This document shows, piece by piece, positions 9,270 to 17,921 of a stretch of DNA of 64,000 nt. Made by a program: the position numbers and the translations under genes. Under the pieces are notes generated by a model. It was not told the origin of the DNA and ran no database searches. It saw only the letters and a program-made list of their open reading frames with translations. The first letter of the stretch is position 1. Each line of letters begins with the position of its first letter. The DNA is taken from positions 62,001 through 126,000 of the forward strand of contig JAUICL010000006.1 in assembly GCA_030427905.1 (NCBI GenBank). Reading direction: 5' to 3'. This DNA is from Bacteroidia bacterium (GTDB lineage Bacteria > Bacteroidota > Bacteroidia > Flavobacteriales_D > Cryomorphaceae).

Positions 9270-10325
9270 ATGAAAACAATCTATCTAAGCTCGAAGTTTA
9301 CCGTCGTACTCATTATGTCCACCTTTCTTGTTTATTGTACCCCCGAGCCGGGAAGCCAAACTCAAGAAAACCCAAGTCCAGAAGTTTCCGAAAAAGTGGC
9401 ACTTCCATCATGGAACGACTCCGATTCGAAGCGTCAAATTATGGACTTTGTGACTGAAGCCACAAATCCTGACGGCACTAACTTTATTCCCGTTGAAGAG
9501 CGAATAGCCACTTTCGACAACGACGGAACGCTTTGGAGTGAACAGCCAATGTACTTCCAGTTGTATTTCGCCATCGATCGGGTTAAGGCTATGGCGGCCG
9601 ACCACCCAGAGTGGAAGGAGCAACAACCCTTCAAGGCCGTTCTCGAAAATGATATGGCCGCCCTAGCAGAGCAAGGCGAAAAGGGACTACTCCAAATTGT
9701 AGGCGCGACGCATACCGGGATGACAACTGATGAATTCGAAAGCCTTGTTACCGATTGGATTTCATCTGCTCAGCACCCAATAAAGAACAAACCTTTCACC
9801 GAGCTCATCTATCAACCCATGCTCGAGCTTCTTGATTATCTCCGAGCCAACGACTTTAAAGTCTTTATCGTTTCGGGTGGGGGTATCGAGTTTATGCGTC
9901 CTTGGACTGAAAGCGTTTATGGAATTCCGCGCGACCAAGTGGTGGGAACCAGTTTTGTAACGGAATACGATTACAATGACGGCGACCCAGTGATTAAGCG
10001 ACTAGCCAAAATTGATCTGCTAGACGATAAAGGCGGAAAGCCAGTCGGCATCAACCGGTACATTGGTCGGCGACCGGTCTTTTCTGCAGGAAATTCCGAT
10101 GGGGATCTCGAAATGCTGCGTTGGACAGATTCCAATGACTTGAATACGTTTAAGCTCTACGTTCACCACACCGATTCAGTTCGCGAGTGGGCCTACGACC
10201 GCGATTCGCACATTGGTCGGTTTGATAAGGGTCTTGATGAAGCGAGTGAAAAGGGATGGTCTATTGTAAATATGGAAAAGGACTGGAAAGTGGTTTACCC
10301 ATACGAGATAATGGCTGAAGACTAA
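9270..10325 (+). CDS. HAD-superfamily phosphatase-like lipoprotein
   Basis: 351 residues. The N-terminus is a lipoprotein signal with lipobox LVYC (Cys23). HAD motifs are in order: motif I FDNDGTLW (D83, D85), motif II VSGGG (S202), a Lys-rich stretch near 254-257, and motif IV GNSDGD (D277, D279). The second motif I residue is Asn rather than the position being a plain DxDGT, since the string reads D-N-D-G-T. Related proteins are annotated as phosphoserine phosphatase-like or non-specific acid phosphatases. The lipid anchor places it in the periplasm or outer membrane, so phosphate scavenging is a reasonable inference. Confidence 0.85.
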   Translation: MKTIYLSSKFTVVLIMSTFLVYCTPEPGSQTQENPSPEVSEKVALPSWNDSDSKRQIMDFVTEATNPDGTNFIPVEERIATFDNDGTLWSEQPMYFQLYFAIDRVKAMAADHPEWKEQQPFKAVLENDMAALAEQGEKGLLQIVGATHTGMTTDEFESLVTDWISSAQHPIKNKPFTELIYQPMLELLDYLRANDFKVFIVSGGGIEFMRPWTESVYGIPRDQVVGTSFVTEYDYNDGDPVIKRLAKIDLLDDKGGKPVGINRYIGRRPVFSAGNSDGDLEMLRWTDSNDLNTFKLYVHHTDSVREWAYDRDSHIGRFDKGLDEASEKGWSIVNMEKDWKVVYPYEIMAED

Positions 10326-10386
10326 GTACCCTTTAGATCTGAATTCAAAGGAATAGGTGTTTTCAATTTAAACTTAAACTCGCCAC

Positions 10387-11709
10387 ATGCGAGCACATTC
10401 TTTCATACTCTTTAGTCTTCTTTTTGTATTGTTTTCCTGTGGAGAAGAGCAAAAAGCTTTAAGGGTTCCCTTTTCCAAAGAACACAGTGAAATAAGTCAA
10501 AATCTGGACGAGTATTTTACCGCGCTAACCGAGCTAAAGAAGTTTAATGGTGTAGTCTTGGCCTATAAAAGCGATACTCTCCTTCTGGAAAAGGCCTACA
10601 ATATTTATCCCAGCACAGATAGTTCTACCTATGTCGATGTAAACTCGCAAATTGATATCCACTCCATCTCAAAACTGATGAGCTTTTACCTGGTTGCTAA
10701 GCTAGATGCTGATGGGGTCTTGAACCTGGATGATTCACTCCCAAAGTTTTATCCCAACTTTCCAAATGGAGATGAAATCACCATCGATATGCTGCTACAT
10801 CACCGCTCTTGTCTACCGCGAGAGTTGATGGACTTTGAAGGAAAGGAATACGACTTGAGTGGGGATGAAATTATTGCAGAGATAGCGAAGCAAGACCTGC
10901 TTTTCGAACCAGGTAGCGACGTTCAGTATTCCAATTTGGGATACGAACTGGTTTATGACATTGTTGGCATTTCCTATGGAAAGTCTTTTGCGCAAGTTTT
11001 AGTAGATGAGATTTTTATTCCTGTTGGGATGGATCAATCAGGTGCACATTTCTATTCCGATAACGATCGCCTTTTCAATCCCGCTCAGAATCATGTTCTA
11101 AAGGATTCAATTCTTACCCCGGTTCCCAATATTCTTGACGATGAGTTTAAGACAGCGCGGATCTATTCAACTGTTGACGATCTAGATCTATTTCTCCAAG
11201 CAGTGAAACTGGAGCCCTATCGGTCTATGCTTATGAACGATCAAGGCATTATTGAGAAATCAGGCGGATCGAAGGGTGTAAGAGCTCAGGTTTACGCAGA
11301 TTTTGATTCAAAAATCAGATTCGTTTTTCTCTCGAATTACGATGAGATGCCGTTTAACCAAACGATCGACGATATAATTAAAATTTTGCGTTCAGAGCCC
11401 TTTGAGATTCCTAAACCAATCTACAGAAAAGCTATCGATCTTGACTCCGAGATTTTATTGAATTACGTCGGGACCTATGCGTTCGACGATTTCGATGGTT
11501 TGGTTTTAAGGGTAGCTATTGAGTCTGGGGAATTAATATTGTATCAAGGTGATGAGGTAATAGCTGAATTCAAGGCAGAATCTGAAACCGTATTTTTCGA
11601 AGACCCGCAAGCCGACGAATCTTTTGAGTTTGTTCCTAACGATCAAGGCACTTTTGACGCTGTGATGGGGTGGAAAGGTATAGAGGTAGAAGGAAGAAGA
11701 GTGGAGTAA
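10387..11709 (+). CDS. Beta-lactamase-fold serine hydrolase lipoprotein
   Basis: 440 residues, lipobox LFSC with Cys18. The class C beta-lactamase/penicillin-binding fold is shown by the S-x-x-K motif (S93-I-S-K96), Y181-S-N183 and the DMLLHHRSCLPRE block typical of the family. The C-terminal ~100 residues form the small beta-barrel (lipocalin-like) extension often found after this domain (NYVGTYAFDD). The usual KTG-like third motif is not clear; GSKGVRAQ near residue 295 occupies the expected place. Likely an esterase or peptidase acting on cell-wall or extracellular substrates, not an antibiotic resistance enzyme. It lies 61 bases after the HAD gene. Confidence 0.85.
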   Translation: MRAHSFILFSLLFVLFSCGEEQKALRVPFSKEHSEISQNLDEYFTALTELKKFNGVVLAYKSDTLLLEKAYNIYPSTDSSTYVDVNSQIDIHSISKLMSFYLVAKLDADGVLNLDDSLPKFYPNFPNGDEITIDMLLHHRSCLPRELMDFEGKEYDLSGDEIIAEIAKQDLLFEPGSDVQYSNLGYELVYDIVGISYGKSFAQVLVDEIFIPVGMDQSGAHFYSDNDRLFNPAQNHVLKDSILTPVPNILDDEFKTARIYSTVDDLDLFLQAVKLEPYRSMLMNDQGIIEKSGGSKGVRAQVYADFDSKIRFVFLSNYDEMPFNQTIDDIIKILRSEPFEIPKPIYRKAIDLDSEILLNYVGTYAFDDFDGLVLRVAIESGELILYQGDEVIAEFKAESETVFFEDPQADESFEFVPNDQGTFDAVMGWKGIEVEGRRVE

Positions 11710-11848
11710 TCAGACCCTTGACTGTAGAATGTATGCGCAAAAGAACGATTTGAATGAGTGACAATGTGTATATTCATCGGGCGGTGAGACCTATGAATTG
11801 AGAGACTCACACGACAGTTTGCTTATGGCTTATTAATTACATGAGAAA

Positions 11849-13078
11849 ATGAATAGAGCTGTTCTCTTTTTGCTTGGTTTTGGTGTTTTTTGGACAGGGT
11901 TTTTGAAAGCTCAAGAAAGCACCAAATCCGACACCACAAAACTCATCCAGGAGTTGTCTTTTGTGCCTTTGCCGGTAATAGCCGCCAATCCCGCCAATGG
12001 CGTCATGTACGGGTTAGCTCCATCAGCTACTTGGCTCTTGGGTCCTGCTTCTACCACAAGTCGTTCATCCATGGTTTCATCCATTATTTACACGACTAAA
12101 AAGCAGTTGATTCTGACCTTGAAGTCGGGAGTGTTTACCAAAAACGACCAATGGATGCTTATGGGAGATTGGCGATATTTTGTGACATCTCAACCCACCT
12201 ATGGGCTAGGTACGGGACCGCAGTCGGCTAGGCTGGTCTCAGACGGACTCGAGTATGACGATGGCGACTTCTCAACAGGAATTGATGAAGCCCAAATGAT
12301 GGAATTCAACTTTCTACGGTTTCACGAAACGGCCATGCGCCGAATAGACGATACGCGTTTCTTTGCCGGAATTGGTTATCACTTAGATGTTCACTCCAAA
12401 ATTGAAGACCAGCTCCTCAATCTGGACACCGTTCCACCAACCATTACGTCACATTATGCCTATTCTGAAGACCGAGGGTTTGACGCCAATGGGTATACTT
12501 TGTCGGGAATTTCGGTGAATGGGCTGTACGATACCCGAGACAACACCATAAACGCCTATACCGGGCGCTACGCTTTTCTTTCTTTTCGGGTGAATCCCGA
12601 GTTTATCGGAAGCGATAAAAACTCCACTATGCTCTGGGCCGAGTACCGCGATTACTTTGGTCTGAGCGAGAATAGACCGCGGCACCTGATTGCCGTGTGG
12701 GCGTATGGTAATTTCGTAACGAGTGGAGATGTGCCCTACATGGATTTGCCCGCTGTGGGATGGGACCAATACGGCCGATCGGGCCGCGCATACCCCCAAG
12801 GGCGTTTCCGTGGTGAGAATGTGATGTATGGGGAAGTGGAGTACCGGCTTCCTTTGCAATCTGACAAGGACACTTTCGGAGCCGTCATTTTTGCGAATGC
12901 GACCACAGCTTCAAACTCCGATGCCAATATCGGACTCTTTGAATACGTAGAGCCCGGAGTGGGTATTGGTTGGCGGATCATGCTGAACAAAAACGCTCGA
13001 ACCAACCTGACCATTGATTACGCTTGGGGAGCCTATGGAGCCCAAGGGTTTTACTTGAATGTGAATGAAACGTTTTAA
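11849..13078 (+). CDS. BamA/TamA-type outer-membrane beta-barrel protein (surface antigen D15-like)
   Basis: 409 residues with a signal peptide (cleavage near FLKAQ). The body is amphipathic beta-strand with many aromatic girdle residues. GRFRGENVMYGEVEYR (about residues 314-329) matches the conserved lid-loop and strand region of the Omp85 family, and the protein ends in Phe, the barrel-insertion signature. No POTRA domain precedes the barrel, so this is the short, POTRA-less class whose function is unclear, possibly lipid or protein export. Confidence 0.8.
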   Translation: MNRAVLFLLGFGVFWTGFLKAQESTKSDTTKLIQELSFVPLPVIAANPANGVMYGLAPSATWLLGPASTTSRSSMVSSIIYTTKKQLILTLKSGVFTKNDQWMLMGDWRYFVTSQPTYGLGTGPQSARLVSDGLEYDDGDFSTGIDEAQMMEFNFLRFHETAMRRIDDTRFFAGIGYHLDVHSKIEDQLLNLDTVPPTITSHYAYSEDRGFDANGYTLSGISVNGLYDTRDNTINAYTGRYAFLSFRVNPEFIGSDKNSTMLWAEYRDYFGLSENRPRHLIAVWAYGNFVTSGDVPYMDLPAVGWDQYGRSGRAYPQGRFRGENVMYGEVEYRLPLQSDKDTFGAVIFANATTASNSDANIGLFEYVEPGVGIGWRIMLNKNARTNLTIDYAWGAYGAQGFYLNVNETF

Positions 13079-13159
13079 ATCCTAGCTCACTCGGGTTTTG
13101 CCTTCTTGAAGAGCTTTTGCTTAAAGAAAACGTTAAGTTGATAAGCACGTTTGATTGAT

Positions 13160-14515
13160 TCACCCAATCCTCACCATCTCAGAAATCAATTCCTGAAGCT
13201 CGGGCTTGATCTGTGTGCTAAACTCGGTCTTTAGAGAAGATAGCTGATTGTCAAATTCTTTCTGTGACAAGCGTACCTCGCGATATGAAGCGCCCAACAT
13301 AAGGATAGATAGGTAGGGGAGAAGGCCAGATTTTCGCTCTTGCTCCACCAGTTTGTACTTCCGTTCGATCTTCATCATCCGCTCTGTTTCATTGGCTTGA
13401 AGCAAGGCGAAAAAGAATATTCGGAAAAAGTAGTTCCAATGGTGCTGCATGATCTGCTTGCCTATTTCATCCAGAAAGCGATCGGCCATGCGGACACTTC
13501 GTTTGAACTGCCCCAAGCGATTTAGACACCTGCAATAGTTGGCCATAAAGATCACTCTCCTGCCTTTACTCCGCGTTGATTTAAACACGTGCATCGACTC
13601 GTTCATGTTTGCGATTGCCGTCTCGCATCGATTCAAATGCACCAATACGCTGCTATAGTTGTTGAGGTAGTAGAGAAAATCTTCCGTAAAGTGCTTAATC
13701 GATTGGCGTCCGCAGAAGGCTGCTTCCTCGTAACGCTTCTGATAATTGAGCAAGAGAAGTTTGTTGGCGTAGAAATTCGAGAGAATCCGGGGTGAGTAAA
13801 ACTCCCCGCTGAAAATGGCCTTTTCGAGTACTTCCATGGGCTCTATTACCCGATCTATCTTCTTTCTGTCGATGTGGTACATCATAAACGACACCAAGGC
13901 ACTGTACCTGTTCTTTTTGCTCAAACTAGCATCGTAAAAAATGTCTAGTAGCCATTGCAAATCGGACTCTAGGTCTGCTGATTTTTCACCAAACACGATC
14001 TTGTCGGTAATCGAGTTGATCTTTTCGGTGGTTTGAAGGTTGTGCAAATAGATCTCCCGGTGCTGATTTAAGAAATCTCTAACAGATTTGACATCCTTTT
14101 CGCGATAGCGCCTGACTAGGTACTCATCAAATTTCTCCACCAGCCTATAAAAGCTACCCATGTGATACCAGCCGGGCTCAAACATTTCAATTTCACGAAT
14201 GATTCTCGTTTGCTCTTGCGGCGGAATGGCGTCAGTATTGATCAAGTAATTTGAACGGCTAATCCACTCGTAATAGGTGTCCACATCTACCTTGGCAAGC
14301 TTGTGCTTGATGCTGTTCTGCAGTTTCGAATACTTTCGTGGATCGATCTTGTCGTCAAAATCGCGCTGGGCATTTTCACTGCAGACACGTGCTTCAGCCA
14401 CGGTCAAAATTTCTAGAAGCTCTCCGTCACGATAGTCATTGTGCGACTTCACATAGGCTATTTCCGAAGGAAACAACCCATCGATAAAAGCGGTGAATTT
14501 CTTGAGCTTGGCCAT
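13160..14515 (-). CDS. Cytoplasmic helical-repeat (TPR-like) protein of unknown function
   Basis: 451 residues, almost entirely predicted alpha-helix, no signal peptide or membrane segment. Residues ~240-400 have a TPR-like rhythm (YANKLLLLNYQKRYEEAAFCGRQSI, YNNYSSVLVHLNRCETAIANM), with a basic N-terminal half. No enzymatic motif is visible. It starts 9 bases after the stop of the exported hydrolase gene and is probably the last gene of the minus-strand operon, though its role need not be related. I do not recognise a named family. Confidence 0.7.
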   Translation of the reverse strand: MAKLKKFTAFIDGLFPSEIAYVKSHNDYRDGELLEILTVAEARVCSENAQRDFDDKIDPRKYSKLQNSIKHKLAKVDVDTYYEWISRSNYLINTDAIPPQEQTRIIREIEMFEPGWYHMGSFYRLVEKFDEYLVRRYREKDVKSVRDFLNQHREIYLHNLQTTEKINSITDKIVFGEKSADLESDLQWLLDIFYDASLSKKNRYSALVSFMMYHIDRKKIDRVIEPMEVLEKAIFSGEFYSPRILSNFYANKLLLLNYQKRYEEAAFCGRQSIKHFTEDFLYYLNNYSSVLVHLNRCETAIANMNESMHVFKSTRSKGRRVIFMANYCRCLNRLGQFKRSVRMADRFLDEIGKQIMQHHWNYFFRIFFFALLQANETERMMKIERKYKLVEQERKSGLLPYLSILMLGASYREVRLSQKEFDNQLSSLKTEFSTQIKPELQELISEMVRIG

Positions 14516-14524
14516 ATCTACAGG

Positions 14525-15487
14525 CTAATCTACCGAAAGAAATTTCAGTATTTCAGCATTTACTTCGCTGGCTTTTTCAAAAGATACAAAGTGTCCGGCT
14601 TTCGGGATGATCACTGCTTTGGCATTTGGAATCATTTGAGCTCCGAGCTCGGCTAAATCTTTTGGAAATCCACCGTGCATGTATCTGTTTGGGATCAAAG
14701 CATCGGCCTTTCCCATGATGATAATCGTTGGTTGGGTGATCTTCGATAGGTCTCTGAATACTGGTTCATCGACCATACCTGAAACGCATTTTTCGATAAC
14801 ATTGCAATACCAATAGAACTCTTCTCCAGCACCAGTGATGGCGTACCGATCGCTGATCATAAAGAAGGCATCTCTCGGCATTTTGTAAAAGTTGTGCCCC
14901 AGATTGGACTCCATAGATTCCAATGTGGTCAGCATTACACCTTTGGCGGTAATTCCTTCGCGAAACCATTCTTTCTCACCCTCCGAAAAAGTCTCGATTC
15001 CAGCCGGGGCGATCAAAACGAGCTTTTTAACGAGTTCAGGATATTTTAAGGAAGCTACGATCGAAATTTGTCCACCCATGGAATGTCCACATAGAATGAC
15101 CTGATCAATTCCGAGCGAGTCGGTAAACTCCTTTACTATATCGGCGTAAAAAGTCATGGAGCCTTTGTAGTTTCCCTTTGATGACATACCATATCCAGGT
15201 AAGTCAATGGCGATACAGCGATAGCTTTTCTTCAGCTCTTCGATGTTTTTCATCCATGCCTTGGAATAACTACCCAAACCGTGAATAAAAAGGATGGTTT
15301 CGTCGCCTGCACCTTCATCCATATAGCCCACGGTAATTTGGTTGCTTACATCTTGGTGCTTTACCGGGTAGGGGTACTCAATGTCGCTAAATCGCTCAAC
15401 TTTCTTCAAGTCTTTGTAAAAGCCTTGGCCGATCAGCGAAGTAGAGACAAAGCATAGAAATGCGATATGTAGAATAGAATACTTCAT
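14525..15487 (-). CDS. Exported alpha/beta hydrolase
   Basis: Start set at the ATG at 15487 (320 residues), two bases after the porin-like gene ends; an upstream in-frame GTG-type start would overlap that gene. A signal peptide is visible (cleavage near SLIGQG). Fold landmarks are the oxyanion loop FIHGLGSYSKAW (68-79), nucleophile elbow CGHSMGG (S136), an acid in MGKADALIP and a His in KAGHFVSFE. It belongs to the broad epoxide-hydrolase/esterase/lactonase group. Being periplasmic or surface-located and directly downstream of a porin, it could hydrolyse an ester before or during uptake. Confidence 0.88.
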   Translation of the reverse strand: MKYSILHIAFLCFVSTSLIGQGFYKDLKKVERFSDIEYPYPVKHQDVSNQITVGYMDEGAGDETILFIHGLGSYSKAWMKNIEELKKSYRCIAIDLPGYGMSSKGNYKGSMTFYADIVKEFTDSLGIDQVILCGHSMGGQISIVASLKYPELVKKLVLIAPAGIETFSEGEKEWFREGITAKGVMLTTLESMESNLGHNFYKMPRDAFFMISDRYAITGAGEEFYWYCNVIEKCVSGMVDEPVFRDLSKITQPTIIIMGKADALIPNRYMHGGFPKDLAELGAQMIPNAKAVIIPKAGHFVSFEKASEVNAEILKFLSVD

Positions 15488-15489
15488 AA

Positions 15490-17094
15490 TTAAAACATGA
15501 GCCATTTAAATGCAATGTATAACAACCATGGGTCGACAGGTCTGGCGTTCAGCCGATCGTCAGCATCGACAAACTCATCACCATTTGCTTTTGGAGCATC
15601 GTAGAAGTCACCAAGTGCTACGCGAGCACCGCGTACTTCTACCTCCATCAGAGTTTTGATCTTCCAGATGACTCCAATGTTGAGCTCTGTACCAATTTCA
15701 GTTCCGCCACGTGGTAGTGAAGCGTTCGACATAGCGTAAGCTACATTGGCTGTACCGATAAATTTGTGTGGAACAATGGCCTTTTTAACTTGGAAGTTGA
15801 CCGCGTTGAGTCCGGCTCCCAGATTCGAAATGTCGCTAATCAGCGGCATATAGCGGTTTACTACATTTCCAGAAGGAAAGAGAATGTTTGGACCTACGGC
15901 TATAGGTAAATTCCCAGGTGCACCCCACGTGTTACCCGTGATTACTCCGTTGTATTCTCCATCCGTAATTCCGTTGTCGTCACCAGTGGTGTAAATCCAG
16001 TCCACTATCACTTCATCGTCTTCAGTATTTCCATGACGGAAGCCGTATTTGAGATTCGCTCCGAACCCACTTATTTTTGTGACGCGGGCAGTTTCGCCTT
16101 GAATATCTCCAACGTTGTAATTGAAGAAACCCGATAGCTTATGTCGGTTATAAGCGTATTCTCGGTTGTAATCAAAAAATGCTCCGAGCCATGTTACATT
16201 GGTTTCGTAGTCGGTATCGGGGAAGCTAAATCGGTAGGCTCCCGTATAATCCGTCAGAAGGCTTTTCGGTCCTTGTCCAAGTATAGATGCTCCACCCTGT
16301 CCGTTCGATTTATCATTGATGTGGTATACGGAACCTCCAATGCTTAATTGCGGAACGAGTTTGTACATCCCCATCACTTTTCCGAGCCAAACGTCGTCTT
16401 CTAGCTCAATGCGGTTTTCCCATAGATTGTATATCCCCGCAGAGATGTTTCCGCGCGAAAAATCTTTTCGAACATTTATACCCGCGGCATCACCCGCCCA
16501 ATACATCAGGCGAAAACCTGTTTCGGTCAGTTGTTTTACTGATGTGCGATAGGGGTGGTAAGGGGAGTCGAAGGCGCGGAGCAAACCGAAATTTATGGCC
16601 CAACCATGCGCAGGGACTATTTCGAGCTCCACGTTTTGAGTTTGAATGTTGACAAAGTCCCCATTAAACCCGGCTCCCTGGTTTCCACCAGAACCATAGG
16701 ACGCATCACCCCAGGTCCAGTCTATCTCAAAAGATGCTCGGAGGGTAACTTTACCATCCATGAGTTTGGGTGTGTAGAGAAAGAAAGGGAGAAAACGCTG
16801 TTCTACAAAGCCAGTTCGAAGTGTGTCGCTGGTGCGAGCTGTACTTCGGCCAAACATTCTACCGATAACCTGCCCTTGAAAGAATTCATTTCGCGGAAAG
16901 TAGTTTGAAGTGACTCCTTGTGTAAAGAACCAACCGATAAAAGTGAGTTCCTTTCCCGATTTGATCGGGACTTCCTGGTTGAAGTAGTAGGAGTTTTCGC
17001 CGCTGATTGTATCTGCAGGAGCAGGCGAGTATTGAGCCATTATCGTTCCGTAGGAGAAACCGATGATGGCAATTAGGTAGAGTTTGAGCCGCAT
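15490..17094 (-). CDS. Outer-membrane porin-like beta-barrel (alginate-export-like)
   Basis: 534 residues with a signal peptide (cleavage after IMAQ). The mature part is alternating beta-strands with Gly- and Asp-rich turns (GFNGDF, TTGDDNGITDG) and ends WLMF with a terminal Phe, as expected for a barrel inserted by BAM. The overall pattern resembles alginate-export/porin families of Bacteroidota. It lies between a lipoprotein gene and an exported hydrolase in the minus-strand operon, so substrate passage across the outer membrane is the likely role. A hairpin precedes it. Confidence 0.75.
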   Translation of the reverse strand: MRLKLYLIAIIGFSYGTIMAQYSPAPADTISGENSYYFNQEVPIKSGKELTFIGWFFTQGVTSNYFPRNEFFQGQVIGRMFGRSTARTSDTLRTGFVEQRFLPFFLYTPKLMDGKVTLRASFEIDWTWGDASYGSGGNQGAGFNGDFVNIQTQNVELEIVPAHGWAINFGLLRAFDSPYHPYRTSVKQLTETGFRLMYWAGDAAGINVRKDFSRGNISAGIYNLWENRIELEDDVWLGKVMGMYKLVPQLSIGGSVYHINDKSNGQGGASILGQGPKSLLTDYTGAYRFSFPDTDYETNVTWLGAFFDYNREYAYNRHKLSGFFNYNVGDIQGETARVTKISGFGANLKYGFRHGNTEDDEVIVDWIYTTGDDNGITDGEYNGVITGNTWGAPGNLPIAVGPNILFPSGNVVNRYMPLISDISNLGAGLNAVNFQVKKAIVPHKFIGTANVAYAMSNASLPRGGTEIGTELNIGVIWKIKTLMEVEVRGARVALGDFYDAPKANGDEFVDADDRLNARPVDPWLLYIAFKWLMF

Positions 17095-17109
17095 AGGTAT
17101 GGGAATTGA

Positions 17110-17144
17110 GAAATGGGTATGAATGACGAATTCATACCCATTTC
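17110..17144. terminator. Strong intercistronic hairpin within the operon
   Basis: A perfect 15-bp stem (17110-17124 with 17130-17144, stem GAAATGGGTATGAAT, 5-base loop) lies between the FN3 lipoprotein and porin genes. On the minus strand no T-run follows, so it may stabilise upstream mRNA or attenuate rather than fully terminate. The label is tentative. Confidence 0.5.
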
Positions 17145-17156
17145 AGTTTTAAGCCG

Positions 17157-17921
17157 TTATTGACGCGAATACTTCTGGATGTTTGTTTCTCCAAAAGCTC
17201 CACCTGAAGTAGATCCAAATCCATCTTCTACCGTAGGAGGCGTTACCCCAGTAATCGCAGGGTCGGTTTGCGCTACTTCGTACCACATAGAGTCAGGAGA
17301 TGCTACGTAAACTGCAAAAATTCCTTCTGAAGTCAAGGTCGCAGGGCTTGATTGGTCGAGGATGATATAGTAAATGCCATCAGCGTTAGCTTCACCATCT
17401 ACGGTGTAAGTTCCGTCAAGTTGAGTCTCAGCTCCATCCGATTCTGATACAACCGTGTACGTTTGGTCTGCTCTAAACTCAGCCGTGATTCCTGTAATAC
17501 CAAGACCTGCCAATAGAGGAGAAACGTCGTATGCTTCCCAGCTACCTACTATTGGATTGGGTGTAGAGCTAGTAATAGCAGAAGAGTAACCACTGCTCGT
17601 ACCATCAGAACAATTTGTTCGCACGTAAAAGTCGTAATCAGTATCCGCTTCGAGTCCCATTACCGTGTAAGGGTTAGACGTTGCTTCTACCGTGGTTCCA
17701 CTTCCTTGTGAAAACCCTTGCTCACCGTATTCGATTGTCCAGTTATCACCTGTTGAACTCCAGGAAAGGGTTACTGATGTCGACTCGGAGTCATCTACGA
17801 TTACATCAGTAGGAGTGGGACAAGTGCTTTGGCTGTCATCACTATCGTCGTCGTCGCTACATCCTGTAAAAACGAGTCCTAGGCTCAAAAGTCCTAAAAA
17901 GTAAAATTTAGACATTTTCAT
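17157..17921 (-). CDS. Fibronectin-III-domain lipoprotein
   Basis: Start chosen at 17921 (254 residues), giving a clean lipoprotein signal with lipobox VFTGC (Cys21) followed by an acidic DDDDSDD linker. The start overlaps the end of the upstream ligase gene by 14 bases. Residues ~33-115 are a fibronectin type III domain (SVTLSWSSTGDNWTIEYGE, YTVMGLEADTDYDFYVRT). The rest (~120-254) looks like a small lipocalin-like beta domain (VGSWEAYDVS, FRADQTYTVVS). It is probably a surface-exposed or periplasmic binding lipoprotein paired with the porin that follows, by analogy with other uptake loci. Confidence 0.78.
   Translation of the reverse strand: MKMSKFYFLGLLSLGLVFTGCSDDDDSDDSQSTCPTPTDVIVDDSESTSVTLSWSSTGDNWTIEYGEQGFSQGSGTTVEATSNPYTVMGLEADTDYDFYVRTNCSDGTSSGYSSAITSSTPNPIVGSWEAYDVSPLLAGLGITGITAEFRADQTYTVVSESDGAETQLDGTYTVDGEANADGIYYIILDQSSPATLTSEGIFAVYVASPDSMWYEVAQTDPAITGVTPPTVEDGFGSTSGGAFGETNIQKYSRQ

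Noticed and set aside
10387-11709. Antibiotic-resistance beta-lactamase
   Set aside because: The motifs fit the wider serine hydrolase/esterase group, and the C-terminal extension is typical of non-resistance members.
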